Of a DNA stretch of 61,254 bases, positions 1-8,790 are shown piece after piece. The notes under the pieces are model-generated. The model was not told the DNA's origin. It ran no database searches and saw only the letters and a program-made list of their open reading frames with translations. The DNA is from Gammaproteobacteria bacterium (GTDB lineage Bacteria > Pseudomonadota > Gammaproteobacteria > Steroidobacterales > UBA11654). The stretch is taken from the NCBI GenBank assembly GCA_029244925.1, contig JAQWQE010000010.1, positions 1-61,254 on the forward strand. The letters are read 5' to 3'. The translations under genes and the position numbers were made by a program. Each line of letters begins with the position of its first letter. Position 1 is the first letter of the stretch.

Positions 1-83
1 TTCTTTGGGTAATTGCATTCAGCAAAAGTCATTGAGCTAAAAGCCATTAATGAGATGATTATGAGTATTTTTTTCTTATACAT
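1..83 (-). CDS. 5' end of a secreted/exported protein (truncated by window edge)
   Basis: Reverse complement of 1-83 reads ATG... = MYKKKILIIISLMAFSSMTFAECNYPK, a typical Sec signal peptide; not in the ORF track because it runs off the window. Confidence 0.55.
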   Translation of the reverse strand, partial: MYKKKILIIISLMAFSSMTFAECNYPK

Positions 84-159
84 GTTTATTGATCCGCTTT
101 AAATATTAAAATAGAGTACTAGATTATATCCAATAAAAATAATTATTTTAAGATCAAAA

Positions 160-750
160 ATGATGGAGAAAGTGAGTCAAATTAATAAAAGCATTCAAAA
201 GTGGGAGATTGAAAAAAAGAGTCGAAGCCTGTCAGAAGCCATTGAAGAATCAACATTAGAGTTCAAAGACATACATCAAGGTATGGAGATTTTAGCATTT
301 GCAGCTGCAATGAGGGCATTAGGCTTATCAAATAGGGACCTCCAGCCCAGAAAGTTGTCTAATTACATCAGGTCCGGCTATCTTCAAATCCAAATTATAT
401 GTTCAATCATATTGTTTCAATTTAGAGGGGATGATGGTGTCAGCAGAGATGACCTCTATGATTCTGTTTGCGATGTTTTCCCGGCAACGACCTTCGCAAA
501 TTTCAGGAAAGTTCTATCAATAGGTGTTGAGAGCGAGATCTTCATTCGAGGAAAAGACCCAGGTGACTCAAGAAGAACACTCTATAAAATGTCAGAAGAC
601 ATGATGGGACCTCTAACAAATTATTTTACCAACACCATAAAAGACTTTGATCAATTATTCTCAAGTGTTTTTGATGGAGCACTGAGTAAGGAGGATATAA
701 TTAATCTTGAAGAATTCATCATGAATAGTACTTCTATAAGGCCTAAGTAG
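160..750 (+). CDS. hypothetical protein, possible winged-helix-like region
   Basis: 196-aa ORF with ordinary protein composition; central segment (DDLYDSVCDVFPATTFANFRKVLSIGVESEIFIRG..) resembles a wHTH but no specific family recognised. Confidence 0.6.
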   Translation: MMEKVSQINKSIQKWEIEKKSRSLSEAIEESTLEFKDIHQGMEILAFAAAMRALGLSNRDLQPRKLSNYIRSGYLQIQIICSIILFQFRGDDGVSRDDLYDSVCDVFPATTFANFRKVLSIGVESEIFIRGKDPGDSRRTLYKMSEDMMGPLTNYFTNTIKDFDQLFSSVFDGALSKEDIINLEEFIMNSTSIRPK

Positions 751-902
751 TCGAGCGAGAAGAATTAATTGCTTTTATCTATTGATCAATAATGTAAATA
801 AAGTTAAAAAAATAACCTAATTAAACGCTGCCTATTTCAAATTAGATGACATATAATCCACATCATTAACAACATGTAACTTAATGTAAAAAAGTAAAAA
901 TG

Positions 903-916
903 TTGTTTACAAACAA
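903..916. promoter_or_regulatory. 14-bp inverted repeat TTGTTT-AC-AAACAA upstream of the repeat-protein operon
   Basis: Perfect 6-bp arms read directly in the 751-1004 intergenic region. Confidence 0.4.
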
Positions 917-943
917 TATGAATTGTAGAAAAATCACTTAGTA

Positions 944-972
944 GGGCTTAATAAGCTCAGGTAGGTGCTTTA
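944..972 (+). promoter_or_regulatory. leader hairpin (GGGCTT-AAT-AAGCTC) followed by ops-like AGGTAGGTGCTTTA
   Basis: Stem 944-949/953-958 (one G-U), then AGGTAGGTGCTTTA, similar to E. coli ops (GGCGGTAGCGTGCTTTT) with one base missing. Confidence 0.4.
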
Positions 973-1004
973 AAATAAAGTTAATACACAGGGGATCATC
1001 ACAG

Positions 1005-1706
1005 ATGAAATTATTTAAGAAACTAGGAACTTATTTTTCAATGCTAACGCTCTTACTGAGTGGTACAAGCTTAAAGTCTATTGCCTCAGAAGGCGAAGAA
1101 GGCTCTGAAGCATTTGATGATCCAAATGCAAACACAGAAGAAGAGGATTCTTCAGGCGAGTCTCAAGATGCTGCTGAAAGTAGCTCTACCTCGGGCTCAA
1201 ACGGATCTGCAGGTGCAGGTGCAGGAGTCTGGGTTGCTATAACAGGCGCTGTATTAGCTGTATTCAGCGGTGGATCTTCTGAGTTTATTACTCCTTCAGG
1301 AGGACCCCCTGTTGTTCCGCCAACGCCAACACCAACACCAACACCAACGCCAACGCCAACGCCTACACCAACGCCTACACCTACACCAACACCTGTTGTT
1401 GATACAACTGGTGCTCCTACAACTGAAGGCGCTATTACAACTGCTGGTATTACTACTACAGGCGCTGCAACAACTGAAGGTGCTGTTACAACTGAAGGTG
1501 CTGAAACTACAGGCGCTGCAACAACTGAAGGTGCTGTTACAACTGAAGGTGCTGTTACAACTGAAGGCGCTGTTACAACCGCTGGTATTACTACTACAGG
1601 CGCTGCAACAACTGAAGGCGCAACTACGACAGTAACAACTGGTACAACTGACATGGCTACTACTACAACGTCGACTACCAGTACAGCGACTAATACTGGA
1701 CAATAG
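1005..1706 (+). CDS. secreted Thr/Pro-rich low-complexity protein, YjbE/GfcA-like
   Basis: Signal peptide, Gly/Ala hydrophobic segment (GAGVWVAITGAVLAVFSGGS), long (PT)n tract, TTEGAV-type repeats, Thr/Ser C-terminus; immediately precedes a YjbH-like gene. Confidence 0.6.
   Translation: MKLFKKLGTYFSMLTLLLSGTSLKSIASEGEEGSEAFDDPNANTEEEDSSGESQDAAESSSTSGSNGSAGAGAGVWVAITGAVLAVFSGGSSEFITPSGGPPVVPPTPTPTPTPTPTPTPTPTPTPTPTPVVDTTGAPTTEGAITTAGITTTGAATTEGAVTTEGAETTGAATTEGAVTTEGAVTTEGAVTTAGITTTGAATTEGATTTVTTGTTDMATTTTSTTSTATNTGQ
1318..1393 (+). repeat. 6-nt periodic repeat encoding (Pro-Thr)n
   Basis: Tandem ccaacg/ccaaca/cctaca units read directly. Confidence 0.9.
1405..1650 (+). repeat. imperfect minisatellite encoding TTEGA(V/I/A) / TTAGITTTGA repeats
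   Basis: Repeated 'acaactgaaggtgctgtt'-type 18-nt units read directly. Confidence 0.85.
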
Positions 1707-1792
1707 AAATAGCCTCAATAGGCAGAAGTTTGCAATAGAGATAAACCGCTAAATTTCTTGTTAAAAAAAGGAAGTAGAGCTTTTAAACTAGT

Positions 1793-4033
1793 ATGAGAAA
1801 GTTTCTTCTATTTCCGCTTCTTATTATTTCTATGTTTCCAGTATTTGGGAATGATAGTAGCGAGAATGATTTTGATTACTTTATCCCAAGGTCACAGAAT
1901 TCATTTGGTGGAATCGGATCAGTAATTACCCCAACAGCAAGATTTTCTGATGATGGAGAGTTTACGTTTGGCCTCTCAAAAGAGCTTCCTTACAATAGGA
2001 TCTACGCCAAGATGCAATTTATGCCTTGGATGGAAGCTGTCCTAAAATACACAGAAACAACTCATTACTCTTATAACAATTCATTTGTGCAGACATGGAA
2101 AGATAAAGGTATTGATGTCAAATTTAGGTTACTGGAAGAAGGTAAGTCTAACTTCGGATTATTAGATGAATCATTAATTCCAGAATTAGCAGTAGGGATC
2201 AATGACATCGGTGGAACTGGCTCTTATGACTCACAATATTTTGTTGCTAGCAAGAGGATAAGTCAAAAGCTAGATTTTACAATGGGATTGGGCTTTGGAA
2301 GGCTAGCTGGTGCTGAGCATATAAATAATCCCGTAGAGGGAATTCTTGATTCTTTTTCAACATACAGTCCTAACGGAGGAACCCTGAATATAGGGAGATG
2401 GTTTAGTGGTCCGAAAGCAGCATTCTTCGGAGGCTTCGAATATTTAACACCTATTGATAATCTAACCTTAAAAGTCGAATACGATTCGACAGACTATTCC
2501 AATATTATTAATAAGCCGATGTACTATGATAAAAACCCTCAAGATATCATTACAATCGATTCAAGAATAAATTACGCACTAAATTACCGTTTAAATATAG
2601 GTACCAGAGATAAACTTGATTTTTCGATAGGATCTATTCATGGAAATACCATTTATGCAAATGTTGCCGTTCACTCCAACCTAAACGATCCAATTAGAGA
2701 TAAATATACGGCACCAGCTGAGAATATTATAAATTCTAATCTAATTCCTTATAATCGTTTACCTATTGAGTATAAAAAATATCTTACTGACTCGATAATG
2801 TGGCAGATGTCTCAGGTTGGCTTTGCTACCCATAGTATTATTTTTAATGGAAATGAATTGCAGGCAGAGATTAGTCAGGGGAGATTTCAAAAGCCGGTGC
2901 AAGCAATTGATTTAGCTGCAAGAATATTGGCTAAAAATTCACCTAATAATATTGAAAAAATCACAGTTATCAATATTGATCAAGGAATTGAAACATTCAG
3001 AGCTTCAATTGATCGTGATGATTTTATAAGATCTGTTTCAAGAGGGCCTCTAGACGGCACTCTTTTGGATATAAATAATCGTGACGTAACTCTAGATGAT
3101 GATTCTGTAACAATAGAGAATGATTGGTTATACCCTAATTATAATTGGTCAATAAGGCCTCATGCAATAGGAACATTACAGCATCAACAAAAGTTCTACT
3201 TTTGGCAGATGGAGGCACTTGCCCATGTTGGAGTATCATTTACAAAAAACCTGCATTTCTATGCAGATTATGGGATTAATATTAAAAATAACTTTGAAGG
3301 ATACACATACCATATACCTGATGGTCAGCTATATCATGTTAGACAAGATAGAAGACTCTATCTCAAGGGAGGTGAAAGCGGTATAAGAAGAATGCATTTT
3401 GATTATTTGTGGGAAGCTTCTAATCCGAATATTAAAGGCAGATTAAGTGGGGGTCTTCTAGAATGGATGTATGGTGGAATTGGAGGAGAAGTTTTATATA
3501 TGCCAGGAAGTCATAACTGGGCTATTGGGCTTGAGGCATGGTGGGTTAAACAGAGAGATTTTGATCAAAGGTTTGATTTCAAAGATTATGAAACTGTTAC
3601 CGGTTTTTTGAACTTATATCGGGATCTCCCATTTTATGACATGAGATTTAAAATGAGTGCTGGAAAATTCTTAGGTAAAGATACAGGGGTACACTTAGAT
3701 CTCTCAAGAAGGTTCAAAAATGGAGGCAGGGTTGGCGGAATCGTTGCTCTTACAGATTGTGATTCGGTTTGTACTGGAGAGGGAAGTTTCAATAAATGGA
3801 TCTATTTTGAGTTACCGATGGATCTTTTTTATGTCAATAGATCTACAAGGTCCAGGACAAATTATGCTTGGGCACCATTGACGAAAGATCAAGGATCTAA
3901 GGTAGAGCCAGGAAGTCTTTACTCGTTAATGGTAAATTCAACGGATGAAATTGAGTCAATTAGAATGAAACAGAAATCTTATTCTATTGTTAAGTTTTTA
4001 TCCGGGTTTGGCACAACACCCAAAAAAAACTAA
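1793..4033 (+). CDS. YjbH/GfcD-like outer-membrane polysaccharide-associated protein
   Basis: Signal peptide; FGGIGSVITPTARFSDDGEFTFG... and beta-strand-rich C-terminus typical of YjbH family. Confidence 0.8.
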   Translation: MRKFLLFPLLIISMFPVFGNDSSENDFDYFIPRSQNSFGGIGSVITPTARFSDDGEFTFGLSKELPYNRIYAKMQFMPWMEAVLKYTETTHYSYNNSFVQTWKDKGIDVKFRLLEEGKSNFGLLDESLIPELAVGINDIGGTGSYDSQYFVASKRISQKLDFTMGLGFGRLAGAEHINNPVEGILDSFSTYSPNGGTLNIGRWFSGPKAAFFGGFEYLTPIDNLTLKVEYDSTDYSNIINKPMYYDKNPQDIITIDSRINYALNYRLNIGTRDKLDFSIGSIHGNTIYANVAVHSNLNDPIRDKYTAPAENIINSNLIPYNRLPIEYKKYLTDSIMWQMSQVGFATHSIIFNGNELQAEISQGRFQKPVQAIDLAARILAKNSPNNIEKITVINIDQGIETFRASIDRDDFIRSVSRGPLDGTLLDINNRDVTLDDDSVTIENDWLYPNYNWSIRPHAIGTLQHQQKFYFWQMEALAHVGVSFTKNLHFYADYGINIKNNFEGYTYHIPDGQLYHVRQDRRLYLKGGESGIRRMHFDYLWEASNPNIKGRLSGGLLEWMYGGIGGEVLYMPGSHNWAIGLEAWWVKQRDFDQRFDFKDYETVTGFLNLYRDLPFYDMRFKMSAGKFLGKDTGVHLDLSRRFKNGGRVGGIVALTDCDSVCTGEGSFNKWIYFELPMDLFYVNRSTRSRTNYAWAPLTKDQGSKVEPGSLYSLMVNSTDEIESIRMKQKSYSIVKFLSGFGTTPKKN

Positions 4034-4036
4034 ATA

Positions 4037-4073
4037 ATTCTTTAATATAGTCCTACTGACTAAATAAAAGAAT
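4037..4073 (+). promoter_or_regulatory. hairpin abutting the gshA start codon
   Basis: ATTCTTT-AATA-TAGTC-ctact-GACTA-AATA-AAAGAAT: 7-bp outer and 5-bp inner stem; gshA ATG begins at 4075. Confidence 0.5.
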
Positions 4074-4074
4074 C

Positions 4075-5625
4075 ATGAACCAGAGCCCAGAAAATATAAT
4101 CACTAAAAATATTACTAGCGATATAGGATCAATATTTAGTAAGGGAAAGATAGGTATTGAAAAGGAAAGCCTTAGAGTTAGAGACTTAAGAATATCCAAG
4201 ACCGATCATCCCAATAAATTGGGCTCTGCTTTATGCAATAAATACATAACAACAGATTTTTCTGAAGCACAACTAGAGCTAGTTACACCACCTTTCAAAG
4301 ATAAAATGAAGGCACTTCATTTTTTAGAGAATATTCATCAATTCGTTAATTTAAATATTGATGATGAGATCCTCTGGCCATTTTCTTTTCCTCCCCAAGC
4401 TAATTCTGAAAAAGATATCAGAATTGCTCAGTATGGGAAATCAAATGCAGCATTATTCAAGGAGATATATAGAAAAGGTTTAGCAAGCAGGTATGGGAGA
4501 AGAATGCAGGCAATTTCAGGCATTCATATCAATTATTCGCTTCCACCTAGATTATTAGAGGAGATTTCCTTGCAAGAAAGGCAACATTCTTCATCTAGTC
4601 ATCATTCTGAGGTTTATTTTAGAATGATGAGAAATTTATATAGGGTAAATTGGCTAATTCTTTATTTATTTGGAGCCTCACCAATTCTGACAAAGGATCA
4701 TTTGAATAAAGAATCTAAGAACTTTAAGAAAATAGATAAGAATACATTTTATTTGCCATACGCTACTTCCTTAAGAATGAGCGATTTAGGATATCAGAAT
4801 GCTGATAGAGTTAAACTAGAGGTTTCGACTGATAGTATTGACGAATATATTTCTGACTTAGTAGGCGCCACTAAAACAGAATTTAAGGGATATACAAGAA
4901 TAGGAGAATATAAAAATGAAGATTCTTCTCAGCTAAATTCAAATATCTTGCAAATTGATGATGAATACTATGCAATTGCCAGACCAAAGAGCTCAAATAT
5001 TTCTGATATGAGGCTTACATCAAAGCTTAAGAATTATGGAGTGGATTATATTGAGCTGAGATCTCTAGATTTAAACCCATTTAATAGAAACGGTCTTGAT
5101 CTTGAAACAATACATTTTATTGAATTACTGTTTCTTCATTGCTTGTTAAAAACAAGTCCCAAGATTTCTAAAGATGAAATGAAGGAAATAAGGAATAATG
5201 ACTCTTTAGTATCAAGGACTGGAAGAAAGCCTGATCTTAACCTTTCTGAAAATCAAAAAAATATCAGTCTAAAAAGCTGGGCGCTTAGGATTATTGAAGA
5301 GATAAGCGAAATTGCTGAAGGTATGGATGGAGCAAAAAACATATATTCTGAATCACTTAATAACATGAAAAAGAAGGTTCTTGATCCTGATATAACACTT
5401 TCAAACAAGCTATTAGATAAAGTCCTCTCTGAGAAATTGGGGTTTAGTGAATTAGGCAACATGATAGGTTTAGATAATAAGGAATATTTCCTCAAATCAG
5501 AAAAAAATAAAAATTTGGAGCTTTTAGAAAAGGAAGCCATGTCTTCAATTGTCGACCAGAGAAGTCTAGAAGAAAAAGATTCTAAAACATTTAAGGAATA
5601 TCTTGGTGACTACTCCTCAAGTTAA
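4075..5625 (+). CDS. gshA: glutamate-cysteine ligase
   Basis: GKIGIEKESLRV, TDFSEAQLELVTPP, RYGRRMQAISGIHINYSLP motifs of gamma-type GshA. Confidence 0.93.
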   Translation: MNQSPENIITKNITSDIGSIFSKGKIGIEKESLRVRDLRISKTDHPNKLGSALCNKYITTDFSEAQLELVTPPFKDKMKALHFLENIHQFVNLNIDDEILWPFSFPPQANSEKDIRIAQYGKSNAALFKEIYRKGLASRYGRRMQAISGIHINYSLPPRLLEEISLQERQHSSSSHHSEVYFRMMRNLYRVNWLILYLFGASPILTKDHLNKESKNFKKIDKNTFYLPYATSLRMSDLGYQNADRVKLEVSTDSIDEYISDLVGATKTEFKGYTRIGEYKNEDSSQLNSNILQIDDEYYAIARPKSSNISDMRLTSKLKNYGVDYIELRSLDLNPFNRNGLDLETIHFIELLFLHCLLKTSPKISKDEMKEIRNNDSLVSRTGRKPDLNLSENQKNISLKSWALRIIEEISEIAEGMDGAKNIYSESLNNMKKKVLDPDITLSNKLLDKVLSEKLGFSELGNMIGLDNKEYFLKSEKNKNLELLEKEAMSSIVDQRSLEEKDSKTFKEYLGDYSSS

Positions 5626-5626
5626 C

Positions 5627-5659
5627 TTCTCTTAGGGACTTTTAATTAAATTAAGAGAA
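5627..5659 (+). terminator. possible stem-loop after gshA
   Basis: TTCTCTTA (5627-5634) pairs with TAAGAGAA (5652-5659), 17-nt loop; no long T-tract, so weak. Confidence 0.25.
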
Positions 5660-5808
5660 CTTTCTGCCATTTCTTTTACAAGTCTCTTGCCCGTTAGGAG
5701 ACCTTTCTGATCATTAATCGATTCTACATAACATTTGATTGAAACATTATGTAACTAATATATAGTTTGAGACTATGATTAAACGAATAAAACTGTAAAA
5801 TACTTTGG

Positions 5809-5830
5809 TTTCTATTGCGGATAATAGAAA
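5809..5830 (+). promoter_or_regulatory. leader stem-loop TTTCTATT-GCGGAT-AATAGAAA upstream of SLBB export gene
   Basis: Perfect 8-bp inverted repeat with GCGG in a 6-nt loop, 26 nt before the ATG at 5856. Confidence 0.45.
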
Positions 5831-5855
5831 ACAGGTTTAGAAAAGTAAGCTACTT

Positions 5856-8711
5856 ATGAAAACTATAATAATACTATTATTGCTAATAACAACATCACCT
5901 TCTTTCGCACAGATGGATGATTCATCATTGCTTCAAAGCTTAACAGGCGGTATGCAAACATCAAAAGCTAAGTCAGATAAAGAAGATGAAGCCTCAGAAG
6001 ATAAAGCAAACCCAGAAACAGAAGAAAAGGTGGAGATTAATTTTGAAGATCCAAGCTATGGATATACGGGAGGCAAAAGTTTTAAAGTGCCTCCACAATC
6101 TAAATTTTCAACCAAACCTCTTGCATACTTTGGTTATGACTTTTTCATTGATGCACCTACGACATTTGCACAAATAAAGAATGCTCCTGTTCCTCCTGAT
6201 TATGTTTTAGGTCCTAATGATAGGATCAAAATTAATACATACGGCAGTATTCAAACTTTTACAGATGAGAGAATTTCCAGAGATGGCGACATTTTCATCC
6301 CAGAAATTGGACCAGTAATGGCAGCTGGATTAACCTTTAAGGAATTCAAAGAAAGCTTAAATGCAATAATTGAGAATCAATTAATAGGTACGCAAGCAAA
6401 TATAACCCTAGGTTCACTCAGATCTATAGACATATTTGTTCTTGGAGAGGCACTACAACCCGGTATGTATAATATCAGTGCGCTTTCAACCCTAGTCAAT
6501 GCGGTTATTAAGAGCGGAGGAATAGCTCCAACAGGCTCATTGAGAAACATACAGTTGAAAAGAAATGGGAAAGTTGTTTCTAACTTTGATTTTTATGACT
6601 TGCTTTTAAAAGGCGACACAAGCAATGACAAAAGACTTATGCAGGGGGATGTAGTCTTTATTCCACCAATAACTAAAACTGTAGGCATATCAGGACAAAT
6701 TGCCAGACCGGGTATATATGAATTAAGAGATGATGAAACACTAAAGGATCTCATAAATTTTGCAGGAAGCTTAAAGCCCAAAGCTGATTTACTTTCAGTT
6801 GATCTTCAAAGAGTTGAGCCATTAAATGACGGATATAACTTAATGCAAATTAATTTAAACAACGATCTTAAATTAAAGAATGGAGATGTTTTATCAATAC
6901 ATCCAGTTCCAGATAATTTGAAAAATGCCATTCTTTTGAGTGGCCATGCCAAACAACCAGGTTTCGTTGCCTTGACAGATGGAACGAGAATTGGAGATCT
7001 ATTGTCTTCACAAGATGATTTGCTAGCTATGACAGATTTAAACTATGTTTTAGTCAAACGTGAAGACAAGAAAACTAATGATATTCAATTTCTTCAAGTT
7101 GACTTAGAAGATGTTTTTCAGGATAAGCAGTCTGAATCTAATATCTTATTGTCTGAAAAAGATGAAGTACTCTTACTACCAAGCCTTTTAACGCCTGACG
7201 TAATTACCACAAGACTGATTGAAGACGATTACACTATAAATGAAAAAGGTGAGATCGTAATGGTAAATGAATGGAATTCACCAACATACTTAAGGAAGTC
7301 ATTAATGCAGGAAGCAGTGAGTCTTGAAGAAAGTAATTTAAATGTAGATAGTGAATTTAGTGGTAAGTATAAGACACAACCTACTGAGATCCAGGCAAAA
7401 GAGGGATCAATAATGAGGTACTACGAGTATTCAATTTATGATTACTGTTCGCTGCCAGAAGATTTAGCTATTAGTACCATTGAATCATCTGGTTTTAGAG
7501 CTAAAAAATCAGTCCCACTAGAAGATCTTGGCGATATTAAAACTCCACAAGATGTGCTTGACCTTCAGGAGGAAATTGAGGATGAAAGAGCAGAAAAATC
7601 AGATTCTTCTATAGCTGTTGACATTACTTTTTTCTGCAGAGAACAGCTACTCAAACCATTTGTAGAAATTATTGAACGACAAATAGATGAAGATGGAGAG
7701 GAGGATATTATATCTGTTTATGGAAATGTTCATTTCCCAGGTGATTACCCACTTACTAATAACATGGATTTAGCCGATGCTATAAAAGCAGCAGGAGGAC
7801 AGAAAAATTCAACATATTCTTCAGAAATAGAGTTAAGTAGAAGTGATGTAACAGGTAAAAAGATATCTGTTTATAACTCTATAGCTTCTTATTCCGATAA
7901 AAATTCTATGACCATGAAATTAAAAGAAAGAGATATAGTTAATCTCAAGGAAATATCAAATAATGTTAAGACAGTTGAAATTACAGGAGAGGTATTTTTT
8001 GCAGGGACTTACCCAATTTCTGAAAATCAGACAATCAATGAATTAATAAACAGGGCTGGTGGCTTAACAGAATATGCATCAGCTAATGCTGCAAGATTTA
8101 TAAGGAAATCATTGCAAGAGTCTGAAATGCAAAGACTAGAAAATGCTAGATCTGAACTCAAAAGGAAAATAGTACTTTCAAGCCAGGCTGCTGGATTAGG
8201 AGAAAATCCCTTAAGTGGTGGTGCAATAAATCAACTTACTTCACTTCTGACAGAGGATTCTCCCCAAGATGAAGCTTTAGGGAGACTTGTTATTGACCTT
8301 GATGCCATTATGGATGGTTATGATTCGGATATTATTTTAGAAGATGGCGACAAATTACATATACCTAAGGTCCAACAAACTATTTCAGTAATTGGAGAAG
8401 TATATGTACCAAATACTCACGTTTTTAAATCAAAACTTGGAATTAATGATTATATAAATTTAAGTGGAGGGGCAAACGAATTTGCTGACAGTAATACTAT
8501 TTATATAGTGAAATCTGACGGCAGTATTATATCTCCTGATCAATTGTCAAAAAGTGGTTTTTTTCGGGCTAGCTCAAGTATTCTAGAAAATGGTGATACC
8601 ATTGTTGTACCTCTAACTGTCAAGCCATTCTCTGCAATTAGAGCAACCACTGAGGTGACTCAGATCATTTATCAGATGGCATTAGCAGCAGCTGCAGTTA
8701 ATAGTTTTTAA
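5856..8711 (+). CDS. polysaccharide export protein, Poly_export/multiple SLBB domains (Wza/WbfF-like)
   Basis: Signal peptide; PPDYVLGPNDRIKINTYG, repeated SLBB modules (ISGQIARPGIYELRDDETLKDLI; YGNVHFPGDYPLTNNMDLADAIKAAGG; ITGEVFFAGTYPISENQTINELINRAGGL; IGEVYVPNTHVFK). Confidence 0.9.
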   Translation: MKTIIILLLLITTSPSFAQMDDSSLLQSLTGGMQTSKAKSDKEDEASEDKANPETEEKVEINFEDPSYGYTGGKSFKVPPQSKFSTKPLAYFGYDFFIDAPTTFAQIKNAPVPPDYVLGPNDRIKINTYGSIQTFTDERISRDGDIFIPEIGPVMAAGLTFKEFKESLNAIIENQLIGTQANITLGSLRSIDIFVLGEALQPGMYNISALSTLVNAVIKSGGIAPTGSLRNIQLKRNGKVVSNFDFYDLLLKGDTSNDKRLMQGDVVFIPPITKTVGISGQIARPGIYELRDDETLKDLINFAGSLKPKADLLSVDLQRVEPLNDGYNLMQINLNNDLKLKNGDVLSIHPVPDNLKNAILLSGHAKQPGFVALTDGTRIGDLLSSQDDLLAMTDLNYVLVKREDKKTNDIQFLQVDLEDVFQDKQSESNILLSEKDEVLLLPSLLTPDVITTRLIEDDYTINEKGEIVMVNEWNSPTYLRKSLMQEAVSLEESNLNVDSEFSGKYKTQPTEIQAKEGSIMRYYEYSIYDYCSLPEDLAISTIESSGFRAKKSVPLEDLGDIKTPQDVLDLQEEIEDERAEKSDSSIAVDITFFCREQLLKPFVEIIERQIDEDGEEDIISVYGNVHFPGDYPLTNNMDLADAIKAAGGQKNSTYSSEIELSRSDVTGKKISVYNSIASYSDKNSMTMKLKERDIVNLKEISNNVKTVEITGEVFFAGTYPISENQTINELINRAGGLTEYASANAARFIRKSLQESEMQRLENARSELKRKIVLSSQAAGLGENPLSGGAINQLTSLLTEDSPQDEALGRLVIDLDAIMDGYDSDIILEDGDKLHIPKVQQTISVIGEVYVPNTHVFKSKLGINDYINLSGGANEFADSNTIYIVKSDGSIISPDQLSKSGFFRASSSILENGDTIVVPLTVKPFSAIRATTEVTQIIYQMALAAAAVNSF

Positions 8712-8790
8712 GATGTTCATATATATAAAACATATAACTCCTATTGATTTTTTTGATTATTAGCACAAAGATCCTTTAGCCAAAACTAGT

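Noticed and set aside
1318-1650. CRISPR-like tandem repeats
   Set aside because: Units are 6 and ~18 nt, contiguous with no unique spacers, and encode in-frame PT/TTEGAV peptides.
1163-1718. Long antisense and alternate-frame ORFs (1163-1654 -, 1270-1635 +, 1296-1718 -)
   Set aside because: They are stop-free by-products of the low-complexity repeat; compositions (VVTAPSVV, CSCNSTFS, QHQHQRQ) are repeat artefacts and lie opposite or out of frame with the signal-peptide-bearing CDS.
5253-5540. Minus-strand ORF (95 aa) and similar short antisense ORFs (e.g. 9810-10241 -, 14166-14717 -, 42122-42484 -, 55258-55677 -)
   Set aside because: They overlap strongly supported CDSs on the opposite strand, have no recognisable motifs and biased composition (Ser/Leu/Phe-rich antisense of AT-rich genes).
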